Of a stretch of 64,000 nt of DNA, positions 42,787-52,657 are shown piece after piece. This DNA is from Alkalimonas cellulosilytica. Its GTDB lineage: Bacteria > Pseudomonadota > Gammaproteobacteria > Enterobacterales > Alteromonadaceae. How positions within the stretch are numbered: position 1 is the first letter of the stretch; the number at the start of each line of letters is the position of its first letter. The position numbers were made by a program, and so were the translations under genes. The notes under the pieces are model-generated. The model had not been told where the DNA came from and made no database searches. It saw only the letters and a list, made by a program, of their open reading frames with translations. The stretch covers positions 1 to 64,000 of the forward strand of contig NZ_JAUHLI010000013.1 in assembly GCF_036325985.1 (NCBI RefSeq). Direction: 5' to 3'.

Positions 42787-44675
42787 CAGCTCAAAGCTAT
42801 AACGCCGACTCGATCGAAGTCCTTACCGGGCTTGAACCCGTGCAGCGCCGTCCGGGCATGTACACCGATACCGCAAGGCCCAACCATTTGGCACAGGAAG
42901 TCATCGATAACAGCGTGGATGAAGCCCTGGCCGGGCACGCTACTCAGATTAAAGTGGTGTTGCACGAAGACCAGTCACTGGAAGTGATCGATAACGGCCG
43001 TGGTATGCCGGTTGATATTCATCCGGAAGAAGGGGTGTCTGGTGTCGAGCTGATCTTCTGCCGCTTGCATGCCGGCGGTAAATTTTCCAATAAAAATTAT
43101 CAGTTTTCCGGTGGTTTGCATGGTGTCGGGATCTCGGTAGTGAATGCCTTGTCCAGCCGGGTGGATGTGACTGTGCGGCGGGATGGTAATGTCTATGAGA
43201 TGGCTTTTGCCGATGGTGCGAAAACCCAGGAGCTGACCATCACCGGCACGGTGGGTAAGCGTAATACCGGTACCCGGGTGCAGTTCTGGCCCAACGCCGG
43301 ATATTTTGATTCCGCCCGTTTTTCGGTCCCACGCTTGTTGCATGTGTTAAAAGCCAAAGCGGTGCTGTGCCCAGGGCTAAGTATCGAGTTTGAAGACAAG
43401 GTCAACAAAGAAAGTCACAGTTGGTGTTATCAGGATGGCATCCGCGATTACCTGGCTGAAGCGGTGAAAGACTTTGTCGCGCTGCCAGAGCAGCCTTTTG
43501 TTGGTAACTTTAACAGTACCCAGGAAGCGGTGGAGTGGGCCATGCTCTGGCTGCCAGAAGGCGGTGAGCTGGTGACCGAAAGTTACGTCAACCTGATCCC
43601 GACAGCGCAGGGGGGAACACATGTCAATGGTCTGCGTCAGGGGGTGCTGGAAGCGCTGCGCGATTTTTGTGAGTTTCGTAATCTGCTACCGCGGGGTATT
43701 AAACTATCACCGGAAGATGTCTGGGATCGCTGCAGCTACATTTTGTCGTTGAAAATGCAGGATCCGCAGTTTGCCGGCCAGACCAAAGAGCGTTTGTCAT
43801 CGCGTCAGGCTTCGGCATTTGTGTCCGGTATTGTTAAAGATGCCTTTAGCTTGTGGCTGAATGAGCATACCGAGATTGCCGAAGCGCTGGCGGAACTCTG
43901 CATCAGCAATGCCCAGAAGCGGCTAAAAGCAGCGAAAAAAGTGGTGCGAAAAAAAGTCACCTCCGGCCCGGCTCTGCCCGGCAAGCTGGCCGATTGTTCG
44001 GCGCAGGACCTGCAGCGGGCTGAACTGTTTTTGGTGGAAGGGGACTCGGCCGGTGGTTCGGCCAAACAAGCACGGGATCGTGAATTTCAGGCCGTGATGC
44101 CGCTGCGCGGAAAAATTCTAAACACCTGGGAAGTGGAGTCCGGCCAAATTTTGGCCTCGCAGGAAGTGCATGATATTTCGGTCGCTATTGGCATGGATCC
44201 GGACTCCACCGACTTATCGGCGTTGCGCTATGGCAAAATCTGTATTTTGGCCGATGCCGACTCCGATGGTTTGCACATTGCCACCTTGTTATGTGCACTC
44301 TTTATGCGCCATTTCCCGGCCCTGGTGGAAGCTGGCCATGTCTATGTGGCCATGCCGCCATTGTACCGTATCGATATTGGCAAGGATGTCTATTACGCGC
44401 TGGACGAAGACGAGAAGAACGGCATTTTGGATCGGATTGAAGCCGAGAAGAAAAAGGGCAAGGTCAATGTACAGCGCTTCAAAGGCCTGGGGGAAATGAA
44501 CCCGCTGCAGCTGCGCGAAACCACCATGGACCCGAACACTCGCCGGCTGGTGCAGCTGACCATCGATGACCAGCTGCAAACCATGGAGCTGATGGACATG
44601 CTGCTGGCGAAAAAGCGCTCAACCGATCGTCGCCAATGGCTGGAGCAAAAGGGTGATAAGGCGATTCTTGCCTGA
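42783..44675 (+). CDS. parE: DNA topoisomerase IV subunit B
   Basis: The 630-residue ATPase subunit, same length as E. coli ParE. The GHKL ATP site has D-E-A-L-A-G and D-N-G-R-G-M-P, then G-G-L-H-G-V-G. The Toprim part has E-G-D-S-A-G-G and D-A-D-S-D-G-L-H, and the C-terminal Q-R-F-K-G-L-G-E-M-N-P motif binds ParC. It decatenates daughter chromosomes with ParC. It follows yqiA with an ATGA overlap. A TPR gene separates it from parC, which is unusual compared with E. coli. Confidence 0.98.
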   Translation: MTAQSYNADSIEVLTGLEPVQRRPGMYTDTARPNHLAQEVIDNSVDEALAGHATQIKVVLHEDQSLEVIDNGRGMPVDIHPEEGVSGVELIFCRLHAGGKFSNKNYQFSGGLHGVGISVVNALSSRVDVTVRRDGNVYEMAFADGAKTQELTITGTVGKRNTGTRVQFWPNAGYFDSARFSVPRLLHVLKAKAVLCPGLSIEFEDKVNKESHSWCYQDGIRDYLAEAVKDFVALPEQPFVGNFNSTQEAVEWAMLWLPEGGELVTESYVNLIPTAQGGTHVNGLRQGVLEALRDFCEFRNLLPRGIKLSPEDVWDRCSYILSLKMQDPQFAGQTKERLSSRQASAFVSGIVKDAFSLWLNEHTEIAEALAELCISNAQKRLKAAKKVVRKKVTSGPALPGKLADCSAQDLQRAELFLVEGDSAGGSAKQARDREFQAVMPLRGKILNTWEVESGQILASQEVHDISVAIGMDPDSTDLSALRYGKICILADADSDGLHIATLLCALFMRHFPALVEAGHVYVAMPPLYRIDIGKDVYYALDEDEKNGILDRIEAEKKKGKVNVQRFKGLGEMNPLQLRETTMDPNTRRLVQLTIDDQLQTMELMDMLLAKKRSTDRRQWLEQKGDKAILA

Positions 44676-44729
44676 GAAGTCGATGCAGGTATACTGGCTC
44701 GTTAACAAAGTACATTCGCTGGAGTTGGG

Positions 44730-46139
44730 ATGAAGATCATTGCAAAGTTGATGGTTGGTCTGCTTGGACTGTATTGCCTGAGTCTGGCAGCGGTGCCGGC
44801 AGGCTCCCCAAACTGGTTGCAGCAGGTGTATCAGCAAAAGCGGCTGGAGCCGGAGGCCATGCTTGCTCTGCTGCAACAACACGAAGACAGCATTCCGACT
44901 TTGCCACGACAAGTGCAGCGCCGGGCTTATCAGGAATTTGCTTTGCTTTATGGCATGATGGGGCAATATCAGCAGCAGCTAGCTTTTGCCCGCAAAGGAT
45001 TGGCGCTGGATGATGCTGCCGATACTCTGCGGGTAGAACTGATGTACAGCCTGGGTTTTGCTACTGAGATGCAAAGCAACTACCTGGTTGCGCAGCAGTA
45101 CTATCAGCAGGGCATCACCCTGGCTGAGCAATTGGGCAATGAAGTATTGAGTTTACGAGGCCAGATCAATCAAGCTGCCATTTTAAGTGCGCAAGAGCAC
45201 TACCAGGACGCGCTTGAGTTGCTTCAGCACGTGTATCAACAAAGTAAGGTGCTGGAAGATTGGGAGCTGGAAGCTGAAGTCAATGCAGAGCTCGGTTTAT
45301 TGTATGCCACCATTACACTTGAAGAGGAAGCGCTGCCGTTTTTGGATAAAGCCTATGCCATGTATAAAGAGCAGGGCTGGCGCAAAAGTAAGATTGCCGT
45401 GTTGTACAATCTGGCACGCACCTACAGCTTTCTGGATCTTTACGAGCAGGCGTTTGCTACCTATCAGCGCATGCTGACCGTGAGCCAGCAATACGAAGAT
45501 GAATTGAATCTGTACTACGCCTACCTTGGCCTTGCCATTACCAGCCATGAAGCAGGAAGTTACAATGCCGCCCTGACTTATATGCAAAAAGCAGATGAAT
45601 ACAAGCATTTGCTTCAAGTGCCACTAAGCACTGTGGTGCATTACTATGAAAAGTCATTGATATACAGTGGGCTGCAACAGCATTCGATGGCTTTGCAGCA
45701 GCTGATGCTGGCGAAGCAGCAGTTGGAGCTACTGGACGATGCAGAGGGTGGCTCCATGCCTTTGAACATTTACTTTATGCAGGCAAGACTGCATGCCAAT
45801 ATGGGCCAGTTTGAGCAGGCATTTCTCGCGATGCAAGAAACGTTTTTTTTGTATCAGGACCGTTTCAGTCAGGCAAATGAGCTGGCGTTGAGTAGTTTAG
45901 GGTTAAGCCTGGCGCAGGAACGTGAGCAAACGGAGCGGGACTTGTTGGTAAAAGATAACGAGTTGCAGGCTCTGCTTTTGTTGGAAGCTGAACGTAAGCG
46001 CCTGAACCAGAGGCGCTGGACCTCATTTTTTGCCGTGACCAGTCTGGTGCTGTTGCTGCTGTTGCTGTGGCAGCGCATGGCTCACCGCAACCCGTCACCT
46101 GCATCTCCCAAAGATCAAGAGGAAACCAAGTCGCTATGA
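44730..46139 (+). CDS. Exported TPR protein with C-terminal membrane anchor
   Basis: A 469-residue protein with a signal peptide (1-24), about eight TPR-like helical repeats (about 60-370), a coiled coil (about 390-430, Glu/Gln/Leu-rich), and one membrane segment (about 432-450: S-F-F-A-V-T-S-L-V-L-L-L-L) before a short charged tail. This is the sensor half of TPR-linked GGDEF or histidine-kinase proteins common in Alteromonadales, with no output domain. A GGAG site precedes the ATG. Its TGA overlaps the parC start (ATGA), so parC translation is coupled to it. Function unknown. Confidence 0.8.
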   Translation: MKIIAKLMVGLLGLYCLSLAAVPAGSPNWLQQVYQQKRLEPEAMLALLQQHEDSIPTLPRQVQRRAYQEFALLYGMMGQYQQQLAFARKGLALDDAADTLRVELMYSLGFATEMQSNYLVAQQYYQQGITLAEQLGNEVLSLRGQINQAAILSAQEHYQDALELLQHVYQQSKVLEDWELEAEVNAELGLLYATITLEEEALPFLDKAYAMYKEQGWRKSKIAVLYNLARTYSFLDLYEQAFATYQRMLTVSQQYEDELNLYYAYLGLAITSHEAGSYNAALTYMQKADEYKHLLQVPLSTVVHYYEKSLIYSGLQQHSMALQQLMLAKQQLELLDDAEGGSMPLNIYFMQARLHANMGQFEQAFLAMQETFFLYQDRFSQANELALSSLGLSLAQEREQTERDLLVKDNELQALLLLEAERKRLNQRRWTSFFAVTSLVLLLLLLWQRMAHRNPSPASPKDQEETKSL

Positions 46140-48418
46140 CCGACACCATCATTACTGAAGACGGTATAGAGCAGCTGTCCTTACGCCGCTTTACGGAAGA
46201 GGCTTACCTCAATTATTCCATGTACGTGATTATGGACCGTGCCCTGCCACATATTGGTGATGGCTTAAAGCCGGTGCAGCGGCGCATTGTATATGCCATG
46301 TCCGAGCTGGGATTAAGCCATATTGCCAAGTACAAAAAATCTGCTCGCACCGTCGGTGACGTATTGGGTAAGTTCCATCCGCATGGCGACTCAGCCTGTT
46401 ACGAAGCCATGGTGTTGATGGCGCAACCCTTTTCCTACCGATACCCGCTGGTGGATGGCCAGGGCAACTGGGGGGCGCCGGATGATCCGAAATCCTTCGC
46501 TGCCATGCGTTATACCGAGTCGCGTTTATCACGCTTTAGCGAAGTGTTGTTATCCGAGCTTGGGGCTGGCACCGTCGACTGGACGCCTAACTTTGATGGC
46601 ACTCTGGACGAGCCGAAAGTGCTGCCGGCCCGCTTACCTCATATTTTATTGAATGGCATTACCGGCATTGCGGTCGGCATGGCGACCGATATTCCACCGC
46701 ACAATGTGCGGGAAGTAGCGCACGCCTGCGCTTTGTTGTTGGATCAGCCCGACAGCTCCATTGCTGATTTAATGCAGCATATTCAGGGGCCGGACTATCC
46801 GACCGATGCCGAAATCATCAGCAGCAAAGAAGATATTGTTGCCATGTACCAAAGTGGCCGTGGCAGCATTCGGATGCGGGCCCGTTATCTGCTGGAAGAC
46901 GGTGATGTGGTGATAACCGCGCTGCCGCATCAAACATCCGGCGCCAAAATACTGGAGCAGATTGCCGCCCAGATGCAGGCGAAAAAGCTGCCGATGGTGA
47001 CCGATCTGCGCGATGAGTCCGATCATGAAAACCCAACCCGAATTGTGGTGGTGCCACGTTCGAATCGGGTGGACATCGAGCAGTTAATGCAGCACTTGTT
47101 TGCCACCACCGATCTGGAAAGAAGCTATCGGGTGAACCTGAACATGCTGGGGCTGGACAACCGGCCTGGGGTGCGCGATTTAAAAGCGATTTTGACCGAC
47201 TGGCTGGTGTTTCGTCGCGAAGTGGTGCGTCGCCGTTTGCAGTACCGGCTGGATAAGGTACTCGACCGCCTGCATGTGCTGGAAGGTTTACTGATTGCCT
47301 TTTTAAACATCGATGAAGTCATTGCTATTATCCGTGAGCACGACAAACCCAAGCCGGTGTTGATGGAGCGGTTTGGCTTATCCGATCGCCAGGCCGAAGC
47401 CGTGCTGGAATTGAAGTTACGGCATTTAGCCCGATTGGAGGAAATGAAAATCCGTGGCGAGCAAGACGAGCTGGCCAAAGAGCGGGATAAACTGCAGGGT
47501 ATACTGGGTTCCAATACCAAGCTCACCAAGCTGATCCGGACCGAGATATTAGAAGCAGCAGAAAAATACGGCGATGACAGACGCAGCCCCATTGTGGCCC
47601 GCAGCGAAGCCAAAGCGCTATCGGAAAAAGAGCTGCTGCCCAGTGAACCGGTGACGGTAGTGTTGTCGGAAAAAGGCTGGGTGCGCTGCGCCAAAGGCCA
47701 TGATGTTGATGGCACCACCCTTAGCTACAAGGCCGGTGATGGCTTTAAATCGGCTGCCAGTGGTAAGAGCAACCAGTACGCCGCTTTCCTGGACAGCTCC
47801 GGGCGCAGTTTTTCGGTCGAAGCGCATGAGTTACCATCCGCCCGCGGCCAGGGCGAGCCCTTATCCGGTCGCTTTAATCTGGTCGCCGGCGAGGCTTTTG
47901 AACATGTGTTTATGGCCAAAGACGATCAGTTGCTGCTGTTTGCCTCCGATGCCGGCTATGGTTTTGTTGGCCGCTTTGATGACATGCTAACCCGTAATAA
48001 ATCAGGCAAGGCGTTGCTGAGCCTGCCCACCGGTAGCAAAGTGCTGCCGCCGGTGCCCATTCGCCAACCCGAGACGGATCTGGTGGTGTGTGTTTCTACC
48101 GAAGGACGCATGCTGGTCTTCCCGGTGCAGGACTTACCGCAGCTGAGCAAAGGCAAAGGCAATAAGATGTTGTCAATCCCATCCGCCAAAGCGGCCAGCC
48201 GCGAAGAATACCTTCGGCTGATGACGGTGATCCCAGCCGATGGGGGCGTAGTGCTGACCGCAGGCAAGCGTAAGCTGAGCTTAAAAGCGGCCGATCTGGA
48301 GCATTATCGCGGCGAACGTGGCCGGCGAGGCAATAAGTTACCACGCGGGCTGCAGCGCATTGATCAGATGGAACTGTTGCCAGGCACTGCCGCCAGCAGT
48401 GATCAAACCAGCCTGTGA
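46136..48418 (+). CDS. parC: DNA topoisomerase IV subunit A
   Basis: A 760-residue DNA breakage-reunion subunit, close to E. coli ParC (752). The frame extends 23 codons upstream, but M-T-D-T-I-I-T-E-D-G at 46136 is the natural start. The quinolone region H-P-H-G-D-S-A-C-Y-E keeps Ser86 and Glu90 (E. coli Ser80 and Glu84), so it is wild type. The active-site Tyr lies in M-R-Y-T-E-S-R-L-S. The C-terminal beta-pinwheel (about 500-740) is complete. It is coupled to the TPR gene before it. Confidence 0.98.
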   Translation: MTDTIITEDGIEQLSLRRFTEEAYLNYSMYVIMDRALPHIGDGLKPVQRRIVYAMSELGLSHIAKYKKSARTVGDVLGKFHPHGDSACYEAMVLMAQPFSYRYPLVDGQGNWGAPDDPKSFAAMRYTESRLSRFSEVLLSELGAGTVDWTPNFDGTLDEPKVLPARLPHILLNGITGIAVGMATDIPPHNVREVAHACALLLDQPDSSIADLMQHIQGPDYPTDAEIISSKEDIVAMYQSGRGSIRMRARYLLEDGDVVITALPHQTSGAKILEQIAAQMQAKKLPMVTDLRDESDHENPTRIVVVPRSNRVDIEQLMQHLFATTDLERSYRVNLNMLGLDNRPGVRDLKAILTDWLVFRREVVRRRLQYRLDKVLDRLHVLEGLLIAFLNIDEVIAIIREHDKPKPVLMERFGLSDRQAEAVLELKLRHLARLEEMKIRGEQDELAKERDKLQGILGSNTKLTKLIRTEILEAAEKYGDDRRSPIVARSEAKALSEKELLPSEPVTVVLSEKGWVRCAKGHDVDGTTLSYKAGDGFKSAASGKSNQYAAFLDSSGRSFSVEAHELPSARGQGEPLSGRFNLVAGEAFEHVFMAKDDQLLLFASDAGYGFVGRFDDMLTRNKSGKALLSLPTGSKVLPPVPIRQPETDLVVCVSTEGRMLVFPVQDLPQLSKGKGNKMLSIPSAKAASREEYLRLMTVIPADGGVVLTAGKRKLSLKAADLEHYRGERGRRGNKLPRGLQRIDQMELLPGTAASSDQTSL

Positions 48419-48466
48419 TGTCCATCCGGCTATACTGTGCGCTTTGAATAAATCAGGAAATTGCTT

Positions 48467-49207
48467 GTGATTGCTGTGGTGCGTTTGTTGCTGGTGCTGT
48501 GCTTTATTGTACTCAGCACCCTGATTGGTCTGGTGATTTGTCTCTTTCGGCCTTTTCACGCCAATAATGTGGTGCTGTTTGGCCGCTGGTATGCCTGGTG
48601 CGGCCGGATCTTTGGGGTTGAAGTGGAAATCAGACGGCATCCGGCGGTTGCTGAGGCGCACCCCTGCGTCTATGTAGCCAACCACCAGAATAATTATGAT
48701 TTGTTTCTGATGCCGAATGCCTTGTTGCACCGCACCGTGACCATTGGCAAAAAAAGCCTGCGCCTGATCCCATTCTTTGGCCAGTTGTATTGGTTAAGCG
48801 GCAATATTTTACTCGACCGGGATAATCGCAGCCGGGCGGTGGGCACCATGCAAGGCGCGGTAGATCGCATTCGCAATGAGCAATTATCGGTCTGGATGTT
48901 TCCGGAAGGCACCCGCAGTTACGGCCGAGGTTTACTTCCTTTCAAAACCGGGGCATTTCATATTGCCCAGCAAGCCGGGGTACCTGTGGTGCCGGTATGC
49001 ATGAGCTCAACGGCGCACATCAAGTTGAACCGTTGGCGCAATGGCAAAGTCATCATCGCCATGCTGGAGCCGGTAGTGCTGGATGAAAGCACAAATATTC
49101 GTCCTTTTACCAGGCAAGTGCATCAATTGATGGCCGACACGCTGGCCGAGCTTGATAGCGAGCTTGCCAGCGACTACACTGCCCAAAGTCTTACTGCGCG
49201 GAATTAA
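48467..49207 (+). CDS. plsC: 1-acyl-sn-glycerol-3-phosphate acyltransferase PlsC
   Basis: A 246-residue membrane acyltransferase making phosphatidic acid. An N-terminal membrane segment (about 4-27) precedes the catalytic N-H-Q-N-N-Y-D (HX4D), G-K-K-S-L-R-L-I-P-F-F-G-Q and F-P-E-G-T-R-S motifs. The GTG at 48467 is chosen because AGGA (48455-48458) is 8 bases away; the TTG at 48461 would be too close. Order parC-plsC is as in E. coli. Confidence 0.94.
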   Translation: MIAVVRLLLVLCFIVLSTLIGLVICLFRPFHANNVVLFGRWYAWCGRIFGVEVEIRRHPAVAEAHPCVYVANHQNNYDLFLMPNALLHRTVTIGKKSLRLIPFFGQLYWLSGNILLDRDNRSRAVGTMQGAVDRIRNEQLSVWMFPEGTRSYGRGLLPFKTGAFHIAQQAGVPVVPVCMSSTAHIKLNRWRNGKVIIAMLEPVVLDESTNIRPFTRQVHQLMADTLAELDSELASDYTAQSLTARN

Positions 49208-49211
49208 CCCT

Positions 49212-49583
49212 ATGGAAAACTGGCAAGAATTTACCGAAGAAACCATCGCGGCTTTACTGGAAGATGGCAGCGATCCGGATGCGCTCTATACCATTGAGCA
49301 CCATTTTTACCATGCCGACTTCAAGAAGCTGGAGCAACTGGCGGTCGAGGTGTTTAAACTTGGGTTTGAAGTGACCGATGCCGAGGAAATTGAACTGGAT
49401 GATGGCAGCCTGGCCTGGGTATTTGATGCCATTCGGGAGCAGTCGCTGGATGCCGATGCCATTACGGCCGATGCCATCCGGCTGGAAAAAGTGGCCGCCG
49501 AACATGGTATTGAATACGATGGCTGGGGCACTTACTTCGAAGATGAAGATGGCTACGAGCTGGATGAAGACGACGATCTATAA
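49212..49583 (+). CDS. rraB: Ribonuclease E inhibitor RraB
   Basis: A 123-residue acidic protein of the RraB family, which binds the C-terminal half of RNase E and lowers its activity on some mRNAs. Landmarks are D-G-S-D-P-D-A-L-Y-x-I-E-H-H-F near residue 20 and the E-Y-D-G-W-G-T-Y motif before a very acidic tail. The ATG at 49212 fits the family. It follows plsC by 4 bases and is last in the operon. Confidence 0.92.
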   Translation: MENWQEFTEETIAALLEDGSDPDALYTIEHHFYHADFKKLEQLAVEVFKLGFEVTDAEEIELDDGSLAWVFDAIREQSLDADAITADAIRLEKVAAEHGIEYDGWGTYFEDEDGYELDEDDDL

Positions 49584-49632
49584 CTGAGTGCGTAGCCTGA
49601 AGCTGATCACACTCGCTACAAGGCGACAAGAT

Positions 49633-49665
49633 AAAAAAATGCCCGCATCAGCGGGCATTTTGCAT
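49633..49665. terminator. Bidirectional terminator between rraB and the TonB receptor
   Basis: AAATGCCCGC and GCGGGCATTT (49637-49660) with an ATCA loop, A7 on the left and TTTT on the right. It serves both convergent operons. Confidence 0.92.
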
Positions 49666-49682
49666 GGTGCCAGGGATGGCGG

Positions 49683-52637
49683 TTAGAAGCGGTAGCGGGC
49701 ACCTATCGCATAGCGCGGGCCATACTGCCGGGCAAACAGGAACTGCTCTTCGTAGCGGCCATAACCACGCTCAGTGGCGTTGGTAATGTTGATGCCTTCA
49801 AAGAACACCGTCAGTTGTGGATTGATGTCGTAATTCACGCTCAGATCCCACTGGGTGTACTGACGGGCGAATTGTGGCGGAGCATCGGATGAGCCCTGCG
49901 ACTGACCAACCCCAATCAGATAACTGTCACGCCAGGCGTAAGTCACTTTCACCGATAGGCCGTCTTTTTCGTAGAACAGCTGCAGGTTGGCTGAGTCGCT
50001 CAGACCACTCAGCGGTGCTTGCTGCTCCAGGCTTTCAGTATCAAACTTGACATCGCCATTGACGAAGGTGGCATTGGCACCAAAACCAAAACCGGTATCA
50101 CCCAACAGGTGTTGCCAGGCTATTTCCACCCCATCGACCGACTTGCTGTCGGTATTCTGTGGCTGACTGATGCTCCAGACAATCAGCGGATCCTGGGCGG
50201 TGGGTTCAATCCTGCCATCGGCATTGCCGTGGCCATTGGCCAGCATCTGCTCAAAAATCGCAGTACTGGTCGCCTGTTCGCCACGGGCTTCGATATCTGC
50301 CACCGCCTGGTTGTAGCGCGGGCCATTCAGGATATCGTGCAAGCCATCAATGGTAATATCGGTGATGGTGGTTTGAATGAAGTTGTCTACATTCTTACGG
50401 AAATAACCAATGGCGGCGTAGCTGCCTTCGGCGTAGTAGTACTCCAGCGTCAGATCCAGGTTACTGGACTCGAACGGCTGCAGGTTGGTGTTGCCCTGAC
50501 CACCGCTGCGGGCACCTGGCCGCGGGCTGCCGCTGAGGCTTCGACCGCCAGCCAAGGCACCAAGAGGCGCTCGGGAGATGGTTTTTCCCCAAGAGAATCG
50601 ACCAATTAAATCATCGGTCAGCTCTACCCGCAGGTCAAACATCGGCAAGAACACATCGTGCTTACCGGTCAGGGTTAAGAAGGTTTCTTCCCCTTGCTCG
50701 TACTGCATGATCCATTCGGAGGCACTTTCCCAGTTGACCTGACGCTCCACCCGCTGGCGCACCGTGCTGGTGACATCGGTTTCTTCGTAGCGTAAACCGG
50801 CATTCAATTGCACCGGGTAATTGAGCACATCAAATTCCCAGACCGATTGCAGGTAGATGCTGTTGGTTACTTCTTTCACCGAGCTTTGGCTGGTGATGCC
50901 ATTAAAGTAGGCATCAGGCACAAAGGCATCGCTGCCCATCACATCGGCGGTTAAAAACGCCATCTGCCTGGCCACCGCTTCATCAAAGTCGAAGGTGTAG
51001 TAGTAGTTGGTCAGCATATCGGCCCCGCCACCCTGGAATTGACTCAGGAAGTTGCGGGTGCTGTTCAGCGTAAACATGCTGTCCGGGAAAATCTCTTTAA
51101 AGCTGGGGTTAAAGCCTGGGCCGCCGCGCAGGCCACTCCATGCCTCCCAGCCACCAAAGTTTTGCTCGGTACGGGCAACGCCCCCTTTAATTTCCAGCAG
51201 TGGCAGGTTAAAGCGGGAATTATACCAGGTACCATCCAGCTGCAATTGCTTCACTTCCGACTCGCCGGGCGAGTGAATAAACTGGCCAAAGTTGGAGTCG
51301 ATTTCATTTGGCTGCAGCATGGTGCTGCCGTTACGCCACAGAATCTCCATTTGTGGAATATCACCGGTGCGGTAATCGTAAATTTTGGTGACCAATTGGT
51401 CAGAACCCAGAATCACCTGGCCCCAGTTGCCGCTCCCTTTGTCTGCACCATTGTCGGTTTTGTTGTTGGAGTCGTGATAATCCAGCTGCAGGCGGAAATC
51501 ATCGTGCAGTTGCCAGTCGGCATTGAAGCCGATGGAGCGGGCTTTGACTTCAGTGGTACCTTTGCTGGCGGTAAAGGAGCCATCATTGCCACCAATATCA
51601 GCAAAAATGGCGGTGCCGCGCTCATCCAGCTCGTAACCATTGATGTTACCGCCAAATTCATTCCAAATACCCCAGCCAATGACTTCCATACCGGTCAGCG
51701 CCCGGCTGGCGGTGTAGTCCATAGTGAGTGTCAGGTTATCGGTTGGCGCATACTGCAGTGTGAGCTGGCCATTGGTGCGTTCACGTTGCAGATCTTCGAT
51801 GCTGTAGTTCATGTCTTTTGGAAAGAAATGATTGCCGATTGGATTACCTTCTGCATCCCGCGGCCGGGCGTCGGTGACAAACTGGCTGTCCAGTGTTGGC
51901 AGAGGCACATTGGCCTGCCAGCCCTGAATATTGGCTTGTTGACGTTGGAAATCCCGGCGGTGATGCGAAAAGGTAAAGGCGGCACCAAAGCGATCATCAA
52001 AGAAGGTGTTGCTATACACCGCTGCAAATTCCGGGGTGATGTCGTCGCCTTTCTCGTTGGAGCTGTCATAGAGTGCCTTACCCATCACGGCAAACTGCTC
52101 GCCCGGCCGTTGCAGAGGGCGGGTAGTGACGATATTGACCGTAGCACCCAGGCCACCGCTTGGATTTTCAGCGCGGGCCGTTTTGTACACTTCCAGTGCA
52201 CTGACCCCTTCGGAGGACAGGTTCTCCAGATTGTAGGAGCGGGTAAAGCCCGAACCAGGCATCTGGCGGCCATTTAAGGTGATCAGGTTAAACTCAGGGC
52301 CAAAACCACGCACGGTGATCTGGCTGCCTTCGCCATTGGCCCAGCTGACCGACACCCCGGTAATACGCTGCAGCGACTCAGCCAGGTTGGTATCGGGAAA
52401 CTTACCCATTTCCTCGGCAGAGATGGCATCGACCACCCCTGAGCTTTCACGCTTGAAATCCATCGAGCGGGCCAGGCTGCCACGGATGCCTCGTACTTCA
52501 ATGATCTCGATGGCATCGGCCTGGGTAGTTGCGTCATTGTCGCCGGCAAGGACTGGTTGCATGGCGGCTGTAGACAGCACGACAGAGACAGCGGCTGCGA
52601 TGCGGTTTTTTGAAAATAGTTTTGCTTTCATCATCAT
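49683..52637 (-). CDS. TonB-dependent receptor for glucan oligosaccharides (inferred)
   Basis: A 984-residue outer-membrane receptor. The signal peptide ends near residue 31 (P-V-L-A). A TonB-box-like I-E-I-I-E-V-R-G precedes the plug (about 55-170: P-D-T-N-L-A-E-S-L-Q-R-I-T-G-V-S, then R-G-F-G-P-E-F-N). The barrel ends R-Y-R-F with a C-terminal Phe. Size and plug pattern are those of TIGR01782-type carbohydrate receptors of Alteromonadales and Caulobacter. It starts 20 bases after the GH16 gene on the same strand, so they form an operon under the operator at 55335. Substrate is inferred from neighbours. Confidence 0.9.
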   Translation of the reverse strand: MMMKAKLFSKNRIAAAVSVVLSTAAMQPVLAGDNDATTQADAIEIIEVRGIRGSLARSMDFKRESSGVVDAISAEEMGKFPDTNLAESLQRITGVSVSWANGEGSQITVRGFGPEFNLITLNGRQMPGSGFTRSYNLENLSSEGVSALEVYKTARAENPSGGLGATVNIVTTRPLQRPGEQFAVMGKALYDSSNEKGDDITPEFAAVYSNTFFDDRFGAAFTFSHHRRDFQRQQANIQGWQANVPLPTLDSQFVTDARPRDAEGNPIGNHFFPKDMNYSIEDLQRERTNGQLTLQYAPTDNLTLTMDYTASRALTGMEVIGWGIWNEFGGNINGYELDERGTAIFADIGGNDGSFTASKGTTEVKARSIGFNADWQLHDDFRLQLDYHDSNNKTDNGADKGSGNWGQVILGSDQLVTKIYDYRTGDIPQMEILWRNGSTMLQPNEIDSNFGQFIHSPGESEVKQLQLDGTWYNSRFNLPLLEIKGGVARTEQNFGGWEAWSGLRGGPGFNPSFKEIFPDSMFTLNSTRNFLSQFQGGGADMLTNYYYTFDFDEAVARQMAFLTADVMGSDAFVPDAYFNGITSQSSVKEVTNSIYLQSVWEFDVLNYPVQLNAGLRYEETDVTSTVRQRVERQVNWESASEWIMQYEQGEETFLTLTGKHDVFLPMFDLRVELTDDLIGRFSWGKTISRAPLGALAGGRSLSGSPRPGARSGGQGNTNLQPFESSNLDLTLEYYYAEGSYAAIGYFRKNVDNFIQTTITDITIDGLHDILNGPRYNQAVADIEARGEQATSTAIFEQMLANGHGNADGRIEPTAQDPLIVWSISQPQNTDSKSVDGVEIAWQHLLGDTGFGFGANATFVNGDVKFDTESLEQQAPLSGLSDSANLQLFYEKDGLSVKVTYAWRDSYLIGVGQSQGSSDAPPQFARQYTQWDLSVNYDINPQLTVFFEGINITNATERGYGRYEEQFLFARQYGPRYAIGARYRF

Positions 52638-52657
52638 TCTACTCTTGTCGGTCTGTT

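Noticed and set aside
46376..46420. Quinolone-resistance change in ParC
   Set aside because: The Ser and Glu at the two key positions are both the sensitive residues.
51039..52277. 412-codon open frame on the + strand inside the TonB receptor gene
   Set aside because: It is antisense to a clearly coding receptor with full plug and barrel. The frame is open because of the codon bias of the real gene; the translation has no recognisable domain.
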